64,000 bases of DNA from contig JBNKWI010000003.1 in assembly GCA_050299695.1 (NCBI GenBank), positions 45,973 through 109,972 of the forward strand, in the 5' to 3' direction. The notes under the pieces are model-generated. The model was given only the letters and a program-made list of their open reading frames with translations, ran no database searches and had not been told where the DNA came from. Positions 49,207 through 57,890 of this stretch are shown here, one piece after another. The stretch's first letter is position 1. Each line of letters opens with the position of its first letter. The position numbers and the translations under genes are program-made. Source of the DNA: Ovoidimarina sp050299695. GTDB taxonomy: Bacteria > Pseudomonadota > Alphaproteobacteria > Rhodobacterales > Rhodobacteraceae.

Positions 49207-51470
49207 TGCCCGCTCCGGTGGAATATTTCGGGATCCGGCATCACGGCCCGGGCTCGGCACGGCGCCTCGTCGAGGCGCTGGAGGCGCTCCGCCCGGCCGA
49301 GCTCCTGGTCGAGGGGCCGTCCGACCTCTCCGACCAGCTCCCGCTTCTGGCGGCGGACGAGATGGTGCCGCCCGTGGCGCTCCTCGCCTATCCCAAGGAC
49401 GCGCCCGAACAGGCATTCTTCTGGCCCTTCGCGGTGTTCTCGCCGGAATACCAGGCGGTGCGCTGGGCAGTGCGGGCGGGCGTGGCGGTCCGCTTCATCG
49501 ACCTCCCCGTCGCCTGGCGCCTGCCACCCCCCGAGGCGGAGGGCGACCCGGATACCGCCGAAACCGAGGACGCCACCGCTCCGGCCGAACCCGCTCCGCC
49601 GACGCTCTCCCAAAGGATCGCCCGCGACCCGATCGGCATCCTCGCCCAGGTCGCAGGCTACGAGGACGGCGAAAGCTGGTGGCGCGACGTGATCGAGGAA
49701 AACCCCGATCCGGGCCCGATCTTCGCCGCCGTCGCCGATGCCATGACCGCGCTCCGTGAGGGCGAGACCGACCTGCCGTCCCTCGAAGCCGCGCGCGAGG
49801 CGCATATGCGGCTCGAGATCGCCAAGTCGGCCAAGGAGGCCGAGGGACCCGTCGCCGTTGTCTGCGGCGCCTGGCACGTCCCCGCGCTCCGGGCCAAACA
49901 CGCCGCCAAGGACGACCGCGCGATCCTGGCCGGAGCCCCAAAGGCCAAGGTCACCGCGACCTGGGCGCCCTGGACCTCGCCGCGTCTCGCCTATGCCTCG
50001 GGCTACGGGGCAGGGGTCGCGGCGCCGGGCTGGTGCCGGCATCTCTGGGAAACGCCCCCTGCCGAGCAGGTCTCGCGCTGGGTCGCGAAGATCGCCCGCG
50101 CGCTCCGCGAGGAGGGGCAGCTCGTTTCCACCGCGTCGCTGATCGAGGCCGAACGCCTCGCTACCGCGCTCGCCGCCGTCCGGGGCCGCCCCGCGCCCGG
50201 CTTCGAGGAGCTGCGCGAGGCCGTGGTCGCCTGCCTCTGCTTCGGCGAGCCGATCCTCTGGCGCATCGTCGAGGACCGGCTGCTTCTGGGCAACGACGTC
50301 GGCGAGATCCCCGAGAACGTCCCCGCAGCGCCACTGCTCGAAGACCTCCAGCGCCAGCAGAAGAAGGCGCGGCTCAAGCCCGAGGCGCTGGAAAAGGAGC
50401 TCGCCCTCGACCTCCGCTCCGAGAGCGGCCTGTTTCGCTCGACACTCCTGCACCGCCTCAGGGCGCTCGCCGTCAACTGGGGCCGGCTGACCGATGCCGG
50501 CAAGAGCCGCGGCACCTTCCGCGAGCGCTGGGTCCTTGCCTGGCAACCCGAATTCGCGGTGGAACTGGTTGAGAACCTTGTTCACGGCACCACCATCGAG
50601 ACCGCCGCCGCCTGCCGGCTCGCGAAGGAGATGGGCGAAGCCGAAACCCTCGGCCAGCTCGCCGATCTCGTCTTCTCCGCGATGACCGCGCAGCTCGACA
50701 AGGCGGCCGAGGCGGGCATCGTCCGGCTCGGCGACCGGGCGGCGGAGACCTCCGACTGCCTCGAGCTCCTCGGCGCGCTTCCCGGCCTTGCCGAGGTGAT
50801 CCGCTACGGCAAGGCGCGGCAGACCGATGCGGGCCAGCTCACCGGCCTCTTCGTCCGGATCGGCACCCAGGGCGCACTCGCGCTACACTACGCCGCGCGA
50901 AATCTCGACGCCGAGGCGGCGCGTGGCTTCACCGCTGCGCTCAAGGCGGCCGATGGCGCGATCCGCCTCGCCGAGATCGGCGAGGACCTCACCGAAAGCT
51001 GGACCACCGCGCTTCGTCGCGTCGCCGATGACAAGCAGGCGGCGCGCCTCGTCATGGGTGCCGCCGCACGGCTCCTGTACGAAGCCGACGCCATGGGCCC
51101 CGAAGAGGCCGTGGCGCTCATCGGCCGCATGCTGTCGCCCGGCACGGCGCCCGCGGATGCCGCCGCCTTCTTCGAAGGCTTCTTCGAGGGCTCGGGCCGG
51201 CGGCTCCTCTACGACGCCGGGCTCCGCGACACCGTCGATGCCTGGATGGTCTCGCTCGACGCGGAGACCTTCACCGAGTACCTCCCCGTGTTCCGCCGCG
51301 TCCTCTCCGAGCTCGACAAGACCGAGAAGAAGCGCCTCCTCGACGCGCTCCTCGGACGGCAGGCGAGCGGCACCGGAAGGGCGCTCGCGGAACACGCCGA
51401 AACCACCTGGCCCGCGCATTTCGCGGCGCTGACGAAGATCCTTCAGACGGGAGCGGCCCATGGCGGATGA
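49206..51470 (+). CDS. DUF5682 family protein (YehM-like)
   Basis: A 754-residue protein. The N-terminal ~290 residues begin VEYFGIRHHGPGSARRL...LVEGPSDL and include AVVCGAWHVPAL, a pattern reminiscent of TraB/PrgY- or EreA-like folds with conserved His and Glu. The rest is helical, with no motif that I recognise. E. coli YehM is the counterpart by operon context. I chose ATG 49206, overlapping the MoxR stop; the frame is open far upstream but only as a shadow of the ATPase gene. It overlaps the VWA gene by 11 bp. The reaction, if any, is unknown. Confidence 0.72.
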   Translation: MPAPVEYFGIRHHGPGSARRLVEALEALRPAELLVEGPSDLSDQLPLLAADEMVPPVALLAYPKDAPEQAFFWPFAVFSPEYQAVRWAVRAGVAVRFIDLPVAWRLPPPEAEGDPDTAETEDATAPAEPAPPTLSQRIARDPIGILAQVAGYEDGESWWRDVIEENPDPGPIFAAVADAMTALREGETDLPSLEAAREAHMRLEIAKSAKEAEGPVAVVCGAWHVPALRAKHAAKDDRAILAGAPKAKVTATWAPWTSPRLAYASGYGAGVAAPGWCRHLWETPPAEQVSRWVAKIARALREEGQLVSTASLIEAERLATALAAVRGRPAPGFEELREAVVACLCFGEPILWRIVEDRLLLGNDVGEIPENVPAAPLLEDLQRQQKKARLKPEALEKELALDLRSESGLFRSTLLHRLRALAVNWGRLTDAGKSRGTFRERWVLAWQPEFAVELVENLVHGTTIETAAACRLAKEMGEAETLGQLADLVFSAMTAQLDKAAEAGIVRLGDRAAETSDCLELLGALPGLAEVIRYGKARQTDAGQLTGLFVRIGTQGALALHYAARNLDAEAARGFTAALKAADGAIRLAEIGEDLTESWTTALRRVADDKQAARLVMGAAARLLYEADAMGPEEAVALIGRMLSPGTAPADAAAFFEGFFEGSGRRLLYDAGLRDTVDAWMVSLDAETFTEYLPVFRRVLSELDKTEKKRLLDALLGRQASGTGRALAEHAETTWPAHFAALTKILQTGAAHGG

Positions 51471-52638
51471 GGAACGCGAACGCCGCTGGCGCCTCGCCAT
51501 CGGCGGCGAGGACGAGGCTCTGCCTGCCTGCGACCAGCGGTTGTCGGCGGCGCTCTCTGCGCTCTACGACGGCCCCGAAGAGGGGAAGGGATCGAGCAAG
51601 CAGCGCCGTGGCGGCCTCGGCCGCTCCGCGCCCTCGGTCGCACGCTGGATGGGCGATATCCGCGAGTTCTTTCCGGCCCCGGTGGTGCAGATCGTGCAGA
51701 AGGACGCGTTCGAGCGGCTTGGCCTGCGGCAGATGCTGATGGAGCCCGAGTTCCTCGCCGTGGTCGAGGCGGACGTGGACCTTGTCGCCGATCTCGTCAG
51801 CCTCCGGAACGCGATGCCGGAAAAGACCAAGGCCACCGCCCGCGCGGTGATCGCCAAGGTCGTGGCGGAGCTCATGGAGCGGCTAGAACGCCGCACCGCC
51901 GAGGCGCTTCGCGGCGCGGTGGACAAATCGAAACGCACCCACCGCCCGCGCTTCGCCGATATCGACTGGCCCCGCACGATCCGGAAGAACCTGCACACCT
52001 GGCAGGCCGAGCACCGGACGGTGATCCCCGAACGGCTGGTCGGCTTCCAGCGCAGGCAGCGCCGCATCGTCGATCTCGACGAGGTGGTCCTCTGCGTCGA
52101 CCAGTCGGGTTCGATGGCGCAATCGGTGGTCTACGCCTCGATCTTCTCGGCGGTGATGGCCTCGCTTCCGGTGGTGCAGACCAAGCTCGTCTGTTTCGAC
52201 ACCGCCATTGTCGATCTGACCGACCAGCTGGCCGACCCGGTCGAGGTGCTGTTCGGCGTCCAGCTCGGCGGCGGCACCGACATCAACCAGGCCGTCGCCT
52301 ATTGCGAGAACCGCATCGAGCGGCCGACCAAGGCGCATCTCGTCCTGATCACCGATCTCTACGAGGGCGGCAACGCGCAGGAACTCGTCGCGCGTGTCGC
52401 CCGGCTCATCGGCATCGGCGTCAACGTCATCGTGCTCCTGGCGCTCGCCGATTCCGGCCGACCGTTCTACGATCCGAATCTCGCCGAGAAGATGGCGGCC
52501 CTCGGCGCCCCGGTCTTCGCCTGCACCCCCGACCAGTTCCCCGACCTGATGGCCGCCGCGCTGCGCCGCGAGGACATCCACGCCTGGGCCGCCCGCGAGG
52601 ACATCAAGCTGGTCTCCAGCGCCGCCGAAACGCCCTGA
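51460..52638 (+). CDS. VWA-domain protein (YehP-like), MoxR partner
   Basis: A 392-residue protein. The C-terminal half is a von Willebrand A domain with the metal-site motif Asp214-Gln-Ser-Gly-Ser (DQSGSM), the threonine loop LGGGTDINQAVAYC and the third element LVLITDLYEGG. The N-terminal half is helical and basic. It closes the five-gene operon. MoxR-VWA pairs remodel or activate client proteins; the client here is not known. Confidence 0.86.
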   Translation: MADEERERRWRLAIGGEDEALPACDQRLSAALSALYDGPEEGKGSSKQRRGGLGRSAPSVARWMGDIREFFPAPVVQIVQKDAFERLGLRQMLMEPEFLAVVEADVDLVADLVSLRNAMPEKTKATARAVIAKVVAELMERLERRTAEALRGAVDKSKRTHRPRFADIDWPRTIRKNLHTWQAEHRTVIPERLVGFQRRQRRIVDLDEVVLCVDQSGSMAQSVVYASIFSAVMASLPVVQTKLVCFDTAIVDLTDQLADPVEVLFGVQLGGGTDINQAVAYCENRIERPTKAHLVLITDLYEGGNAQELVARVARLIGIGVNVIVLLALADSGRPFYDPNLAEKMAALGAPVFACTPDQFPDLMAAALRREDIHAWAAREDIKLVSSAAETP

Positions 52639-52783
52639 CGAGCGAAATCCTTGATCGGCGGCGCCCTTTCCGGCTAAAGACGCCGCCGGGACAGGACCGA
52701 TGTAATCCGCACACTCATATCCCCGAACCGCGCCGCCCCGGCGCTTTGGCCCGCAGGCTCGCGGGCGTTTGGAGTGTGTTCAG
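52639..52783 (+). promoter_or_regulatory. Leader between the VWA operon and the RNA repair pair
   Basis: It holds a 7-bp stem hairpin GGCGGCG/CGCCGCC (52657-52687, 17-nt loop) with no T-run, followed by further GC-rich self-complementary sequence before the RNA ligase ATG. It may be a terminator for the upstream operon or a structured 5' leader. Confidence 0.35.
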
Positions 52784-53596
52784 ATGAAACTTCTCAAGTT
52801 CCCGCGGACGCCGCATCTCGAAGGGTCGGCGCTGCAACAGGGCGACCACCCCGCAAGGTCCGGCTTCGCCGATCTCACGGGCGATCTCGTGGTCGCCGAA
52901 AAGCTCGACGGCGCCAATGCCGCGATTTCCTTCGACGCGGGCGGCGCGCTCCTCCTGCAAAGCCGCGGCCACTACCTGACAGGGGGCGGCCGTGAGCGGC
53001 ATTTCGCGCTCCTGAAGACCTGGGCCAACACCCATGCAGCGCGGCTCCACGCGGCGCTAGGCAGCCAATACGTGATGTATGGCGAATGGCTCTATGCGAA
53101 GCACACGGTCTTCTACGACCGGCTGCCGCATTTCTTCGTCGAGTTCGACCTGCTCGACCGCGAGACCGGCATCTTCCTCTCGATGGACGCGCGCCGCCGC
53201 GTCCTGTTCGGCCTGCCGGTTATGCCAGTCCCGGTGCTTCACCGCGGTCCGGTCCGTTCGCGGGCCGCCGCGGAACGGCTCGTCGGCACGTCGCGGTTCA
53301 AGTCGCCCGAGTGGCGCGACGCCCTCGCCGAGGCCGCTCGCGACAGTGGAAGTCGCGACGCGATGGTTGCCGCCCAGACCGAGGACAGCGACCTTGCCGA
53401 AGGTCTCTACCTCAAGCGCGAGGCGGGGGATCGCGTCACCGACCGGTTCAAGTTTGTCCGCGCCGAATTCCGCCAGGCCATCGCCGACGCGGACGGCCAT
53501 TGGCTCGACCGGCCGATCCTGCCGAACCGGCTGGCGCCGGACGTCGACATCTTTGCGCCGGTCCTCGGAACGGAGGGAGCCTACGATGCGCGTTGA
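52784..53596 (+). CDS. ATP-dependent RNA ligase family protein
   Basis: A 270-residue nucleotidyltransferase. The lysine-adenylation motif EKLDGANA puts the nucleophile at Lys40. Downstream are YGEWLYAKHTV (motif III-like), EGLYLKRE (motif IV) and DRFKFVR (motif V, Lys). There is no OB-fold extension, so it is an Rnl-type RNA ligase. It starts at ATG 52784 and overlaps the next gene by 11 bp. With the downstream end-healing enzyme it would repair broken RNA. Confidence 0.83.
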   Translation: MKLLKFPRTPHLEGSALQQGDHPARSGFADLTGDLVVAEKLDGANAAISFDAGGALLLQSRGHYLTGGGRERHFALLKTWANTHAARLHAALGSQYVMYGEWLYAKHTVFYDRLPHFFVEFDLLDRETGIFLSMDARRRVLFGLPVMPVPVLHRGPVRSRAAAERLVGTSRFKSPEWRDALAEAARDSGSRDAMVAAQTEDSDLAEGLYLKREAGDRVTDRFKFVRAEFRQAIADADGHWLDRPILPNRLAPDVDIFAPVLGTEGAYDAR

Positions 53597-54704
53597 TTTC
53601 GCCGATCTTCTGGCCCAGGTCCCTGGTGGCGACTGGCCCGAGCTCGCCCGGCTCTGGCCGGCGCTCGCAGCGCTCGACAGCTGCCCGCAGGACCCGCGCC
53701 ACCATGCCGAGGGCGATGCCGGCACCCATACGCGCATGGTGCTGGCCGCACTGCTCGACGACCCGGACTGGCAGGCGCTGCCCGAGGACGAGCGCGGCGT
53801 CCTCTTCTGGGCGACCATTTGCCACGACGTCGGCAAGCCCGGCACCACGGCGACAGAGCCCGACGGCAGGATCACCTCGCGCGGCCATTCCCGGCTCGGC
53901 GCGGCGATGACCCGCGCCTTCCTCGCCGAGGCGGAGGCGCCCTTCGACTGGCGCGAGGCGGTCTGCAACCTGATCGCGGTGCACCAGCTTCCGTTCTGGC
54001 TGATCGAGCGGCCCGACCCGGGGCGCCTCGCGATCGAGACCTCCTGGCGCTGCCGCGCCGACCGGCTTTGTCTCCACGCACGGGCCGATGCCACCGGGCG
54101 GCTTTGCGCCGACCGCGCGGGGCTTCTCGACAACGTCGCGCTCGCTGCCGCCGCCTTCGAGGAGGCCGGCTGCCTCACCGCGCCTTACGCCTTCGCCAAT
54201 GCCGAAAGCCGGCTCGGCTTTTTCGAAAGCGAAGGGCGAGCGCCGGACTATGCGGCATTCGAAGAGTTCCGCTGCACCGTCACCCTGATGTCGGGCCTTC
54301 CCGGCGCGGGCAAGGATAGCTGGCTTACCCGGAACGCGCCGGACCTTCCGGTGGTCAGCCTCGACGCGCTGCGCGCCGCAATGGGGGTCGGGCCGGATGC
54401 CAACCAGGGTCGGGTGGTGCAGGCCGCCTTCGAGGCCGCCCGCTGCCATCTCCGCGAGGGGCGCGATTTCGCCTGGAACGGCACCAACGTGACCCGCCAT
54501 ACACGCGGAAGGGCGCTGCGCCTCCTGCGCGACTACGGTGCCCGGATCCGCATCGTCTATCTCGAACCGTCCCTCGGCCGTCTCCGTACCCAGAACAGGA
54601 ACCGTCCCGACGCGGTGCCCGAGGCGGTGATCGGCAAGCTCCTCGACAAGCTCGAACCGCCTGACGCGCGCGAGGCGCACGAGGTCGTGTACGTGGTGGG
54701 GTAG
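53586..54704 (+). CDS. HD-Pnk: HD phosphoesterase fused to 5'-OH polynucleotide kinase
   Basis: A 372-residue two-domain protein. The N-terminal HD domain (~35-190) has His-Asp in ATICHDVGKPG (His80-Asp81) plus upstream His48 and later AVHQLP. The C-terminal P-loop kinase (~230-372) has GLPGAGKDS at 237-245 and a downstream RN.T....R lid-like stretch (WNGTNVTRHTRGR). This is the architecture of Runella HD-Pnk, which removes 2',3'-phosphates and adds 5'-phosphate. It overlaps the RNA ligase gene, so healing and sealing are co-expressed. Confidence 0.85.
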   Translation: MRVDFADLLAQVPGGDWPELARLWPALAALDSCPQDPRHHAEGDAGTHTRMVLAALLDDPDWQALPEDERGVLFWATICHDVGKPGTTATEPDGRITSRGHSRLGAAMTRAFLAEAEAPFDWREAVCNLIAVHQLPFWLIERPDPGRLAIETSWRCRADRLCLHARADATGRLCADRAGLLDNVALAAAAFEEAGCLTAPYAFANAESRLGFFESEGRAPDYAAFEEFRCTVTLMSGLPGAGKDSWLTRNAPDLPVVSLDALRAAMGVGPDANQGRVVQAAFEAARCHLREGRDFAWNGTNVTRHTRGRALRLLRDYGARIRIVYLEPSLGRLRTQNRNRPDAVPEAVIGKLLDKLEPPDAREAHEVVYVVG

Positions 54705-54795
54705 ACCCGCCCGGTCCGGCGCTGGCTGTGTGGCGCTAGAAGTTTCGGCGGGGCTCAGAGGGACCCGCCGCCCGCCGCAAGTTATTGGAGGATCA

Positions 54796-54826
54796 AAAGC
54801 GGACCGTAAGTTGCAAAATCCGCTTT
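54796..54826. terminator. Bidirectional terminator between HD-Pnk and trxB genes
   Basis: AAAGCGGA pairs with TCCGCTTT (8 bp, 15-nt loop) and is followed on the plus strand by GTTTTCTTC. It lies between two convergent genes and could end both transcripts. Confidence 0.5.
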
Positions 54827-54833
54827 GTTTTCT

Positions 54834-55802
54834 TCATTCGGCGGCATCGGCCGGAGCCGCGGCTCCCTGTTCGGCGAGGAACCGTTCGGCCTCGAGCGCG
54901 GCCATGCAGCCCATGCCGGCCGAGGTCACCGCCTGGCGGTAGACATGGTCGGTCAGGTCGCCGGCGGCGAAGACGCCGGGGATCGAGGTGGCGGTGGAGC
55001 CGGGTTTGGTCACGACATAGCCGCCGTGGTGCAGCTCGAGCTGGTCCTTGACCAGTTCGGAAGCGGGGGCGTGGCCGATGGCGACGAAGAAGCCCTTGCA
55101 GGGGATCTCGGTGATCGCGCCGGTTTCTACATGCCTTGCGCGCACCGCTTCAACACCGAGCGGGCTTTCGGTGCCGGTCACCTCCTCGACGGTGTGGTTC
55201 CAGAGCACTTCGACCTTGGGGTTGTTGAACAGCCGGTGCTGGAGGATCTTCTCGGCGCGGAGTTCGTCGCGGCGGTGGATGAGCGTGACCTTGGAGGCGA
55301 AATTCGTAAGGAAAAGAGCTTCTTCCACGGCAGTGTTGCCACCGCCGATGACCACGACTTCCTGGCCGCGATAGAAGAACCCGTCGCAAGTGGCGCAGGC
55401 GGAGACGCCGAAGCCCTTGAACTTCTCCTCGGACGGCAGGCCGAGCCAGCGGGCCTGGGCGCCGGTGGCGAGGATCACGGCGTCGGCGGTGTAGGTGGTG
55501 CCGCCGTCGCCCTTGGCGGTGAAGGGACGGTGCGAGAGGTCAAGCGAGGCGATGTGGTCGGAGACGATCTCGGTGCCGACGGCCCTGGCATGGGCTTCCA
55601 TGCGGATCATCAGGTCGGGGCCCTGGACCTCGGTATCGCCGGGCCAGTTCTCGACCTCGGTGGTGATGGTGAGCTGCCCGCCGGGCTGGATGCCCTGCAC
55701 GAGGACGGGTTCGAGCATCGCGCGGCTGGCATAGACGGCGGCTGTGTAGCCCGCTGGGCCCGACCCGATGATCAGGACCTTGCTGTGTTTCGTGTCGGAC
55801 AT
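54834..55802 (-). CDS. trxB: Thioredoxin reductase
   Basis: A 322-residue FAD/NADPH enzyme. FAD-binding GSGPAGYTAAVYASRA is at the N-terminus, the redox-active Cys136-Ala-Thr-Cys139 is in the NADPH domain, and VIGGGNTAVEEA marks the NADPH Rossmann fold. A C-terminal GVFAAGDLTDHVYRQAVTSAGMG closes the FAD domain. It keeps thioredoxin reduced in the cytoplasm. It diverges from the Lrp gene. Confidence 0.96.
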   Translation of the reverse strand: MSDTKHSKVLIIGSGPAGYTAAVYASRAMLEPVLVQGIQPGGQLTITTEVENWPGDTEVQGPDLMIRMEAHARAVGTEIVSDHIASLDLSHRPFTAKGDGGTTYTADAVILATGAQARWLGLPSEEKFKGFGVSACATCDGFFYRGQEVVVIGGGNTAVEEALFLTNFASKVTLIHRRDELRAEKILQHRLFNNPKVEVLWNHTVEEVTGTESPLGVEAVRARHVETGAITEIPCKGFFVAIGHAPASELVKDQLELHHGGYVVTKPGSTATSIPGVFAAGDLTDHVYRQAVTSAGMGCMAALEAERFLAEQGAAAPADAAE

Positions 55803-56053
55803 GGGCGCGCTCTCCGGCGGTCTGGTTCGGCTGTTCGGGCCCTGCGATACGTCGCGCGGGCGGAAATGTGAAGCTGGGGTCGCGCCGGGGCCGCGTCAAC
55901 CTTGATGGACACGGTTGCAGGCCGGGTATGCGTCTGGCGGACACGAGAGCAATTTTCTGTCCGTCGTGAAAGAAGATTGCCGGAACTTGAAACTTTCTTG
56001 CAGATCCGGCGCGTTCTGACTACTTTTCGCAAAATCATCAAGCGAGAGAGACC

Positions 56054-56554
56054 ATGCCTGGGCATAAGCTCGATCCGATCGACCGCAAGATCCTTGCCGA
56101 ACTGCAAGAGGACGGGCGCATGACGAATGTGGAGCTCGCCCGCCGTGTGGGGATCTCGGCGCCGCCCTGCCTGCGCCGGGTACGGACGCTGGAGGAAGAC
56201 GGCTACGTGAGCGGATACCACGCCCGGGTCAATGCCCGGGCGCTCGGTTTCGAGGTGCAGGTCTTCGCCATGGTGGGGCTCGCGAGCCAGGCGGAGGCGG
56301 ATCTGGTGGCCTTCGAGGACCTGTGCCGCTCCTGGCCCCTGGTCCGGGAATGCCACATGCTGAACGGCGAGGTGGATTTCATCCTGAAATGCGTGGCGCC
56401 GGACCTGTCGACGTTCCAGAGCTTCCTCACCGGCAAGCTGACCTCGGCGCCGAACGTCGCGAGCGTGAAGACTTCGCTGGTGATCCGGGGGGCGAAGGAC
56501 GAGCCGGGCGTGCCGTTCGACGTGCTCGAGGAGCGGCTCGCCAGGACGGCGTGA
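56054..56554 (+). CDS. Lrp/AsnC family transcriptional regulator
   Basis: A 166-residue regulator. The N-terminal HTH (LDPIDRKILAELQEDGRMTNVELARRVGISAPPCLRRVR region) is followed by a RAM effector domain (VQVFAMVGLASQAEADLVAFED...VRECHMLNGEVDFILKC). It lies divergent to trxB, 251 bp apart, an arrangement frequent in Rhodobacteraceae. Target and effector amino acid are unknown. Confidence 0.9.
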   Translation: MPGHKLDPIDRKILAELQEDGRMTNVELARRVGISAPPCLRRVRTLEEDGYVSGYHARVNARALGFEVQVFAMVGLASQAEADLVAFEDLCRSWPLVRECHMLNGEVDFILKCVAPDLSTFQSFLTGKLTSAPNVASVKTSLVIRGAKDEPGVPFDVLEERLARTA

Positions 56555-56571
56555 GGCCGGAATCCGGGGCG

Positions 56572-56613
56572 CACAACCCGTACACAACCTGTACACAACC
56601 TGTACACAGCCCG
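56572..56613. repeat. Short 11-bp tandem repeat
   Basis: Four units of CACAACCTGTA or close variants (CACAACCCGTA, CACAACCTGTA twice, CACAGCCCG partial) between the Lrp stop and the Hint-domain gene end. Unit length near one helical turn suggests a protein-binding array or simple slippage. Confidence 0.7.
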
Positions 56614-56630
56614 CGCCGGGCGGCGCGCCG

Positions 56631-57434
56631 TCAGAAGACGGCGAACTCGCCCTCTTCCTGGGCCTCGAAGCGCGGCCAGAGCACCCGGCCGAAGCCCTGG
56701 AGCGTCTCCATGTGCGGGAAGAGCGAGAGGAACACCGCCCGGAGCTCTTGGCTCATGGAGTAATGCGCGTCGGGGCCGGGATGGTAGCTCTCCACGTCGA
56801 TGCCGCCGGCCTGGATGATGTGATGGCCGTCGAAGGCGAGGTGGTAGACCCGCACCGGCGAGGCCGGAGTGAGGGCCACGACGCTGACGCCGTCCTCGAA
56901 GGTCGAGATCGGCGCGAGCGCGGCCTCGGAGCCGAGCGCCTGGCGGATCGCCGGATCGCGGTTCAGGATCCGCGCGGACGGCCCGAAGGTGACGTCCATG
57001 GGCGGACGGCCGAAGCCGAGCGCGTCGGCGGTGACGCGGTAGAGCCGCTGCGGCTGGTCGTCGGGCACCGGCGCGCCCGGGATCAGCGTCATGGTGCCGA
57101 TCCAGCGCAGGCGCTCGTAGGTGCCCAGGGAGGTCTCGATCATCATGCCAGGGATCAGATCCTCGACCGCGACCTGGCCCTCGTCGGTGGCGATCATCGC
57201 GCCATGAGCGAAGGCGGAAAAGGCCTGTTCAAAGATCGGAATCGCCGGGGCCACGCGGGTGAAATCGTCGACATTTCCGTGATCGTCGATCCAGGTGACC
57301 TCGTAGCGGCGGGTCAATCCAAGGGTTCTGGGCGCTGTCACGTCGCGTAGTTGGTTGCCGCTGCTGCGGATCGTCCAGGGCTTGTGCCTGCGAACTACGG
57401 TTGTCGTCGTCGCAATACGACTGGGAACACTCAT
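56631..57434 (-). CDS. Hint-domain (Hedgehog/intein-like) protein
   Basis: A 267-residue protein with a Hint_2-like core: AFAHGAMIATDEGQVAVEDLIPGMMIET near residues 75-100, then YERLRWIGTM and DVTFGPSARILNRD, and SPVRVYHLAFDGHHIIQAGGIDVES near the C-terminus. The residue before the catalytic position is Ala-His-Gly rather than Cys, so self-splicing is unlikely. Such proteins are numerous in Rhodobacteraceae and often exported by type I secretion, but no RTX repeats are seen here. Function unknown. Confidence 0.75.
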   Translation of the reverse strand: MSVPSRIATTTTVVRRHKPWTIRSSGNQLRDVTAPRTLGLTRRYEVTWIDDHGNVDDFTRVAPAIPIFEQAFSAFAHGAMIATDEGQVAVEDLIPGMMIETSLGTYERLRWIGTMTLIPGAPVPDDQPQRLYRVTADALGFGRPPMDVTFGPSARILNRDPAIRQALGSEAALAPISTFEDGVSVVALTPASPVRVYHLAFDGHHIIQAGGIDVESYHPGPDAHYSMSQELRAVFLSLFPHMETLQGFGRVLWPRFEAQEEGEFAVF

Positions 57435-57673
57435 GCGATCAGTCCTTTCGGTCTGGTCACATCTGCATCGGCCCCCACCGATTATTTATTTCGAGCAGAT
57501 GAACTGGTTACAATGGCTGCACGTCATCACTCTGACGCAATCCGCTCGGCTTTGTCAAAAATCCAATGTTAATGGTTGGTGACGTTTCTGAAATGCGCGG
57601 AGCCCGGGGCGCTTTGTTTCGGCGGAGGCCACGATTGCCGGTTCCGGACGCCGCAGGAACGCGAATCAGAAGG

Positions 57674-57702
57674 AAAAAAGGCGGCTTCCGGAGAAGCCGC
57701 CT
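57674..57702 (-). terminator. Rho-independent terminator of the small ORF
   Basis: On the minus strand, AGGCGGCTTC pairs with GAAGCCGCCT (10 bp, 4-nt loop), followed by T6. This is the strongest intrinsic terminator in the window and ends a minus-strand transcript just after the small gene at 57729-57890. Confidence 0.82.
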
Positions 57703-57728
57703 AAGTCTGAACACGAGTGGAAATCCGG

Positions 57729-57890
57729 CTAGGACCGGACAAGCGTGGGACGCTTGGGGGAGTCGAGGTCTCGGAAGTCCAGGGGCCGGGAGCGATGGCC
57801 GCGGTGCCAGGGAAGATGCGGCTGCGACTTTCCGGCCTGGCGCAGGACAGAGGTGATCCATTGCCGCTTCAGTCGGATGGTCAAAGTCAT
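57729..57890 (-). CDS. Small basic protein, 53 residues, unknown family
   Basis: A 53-residue frame, MTLTIRLKRQWITSVLRQAG at the start and rich in Arg, His and Pro further on. A good ribosome site (GGGAG, 8 nt before the ATG) and a strong terminator 27 bp after the stop support a real short transcript. I know no family for it. An alternative is that the transcript is a noncoding RNA. Confidence 0.5.
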   Translation of the reverse strand: MTLTIRLKRQWITSVLRQAGKSQPHLPWHRGHRSRPLDFRDLDSPKRPTLVRS

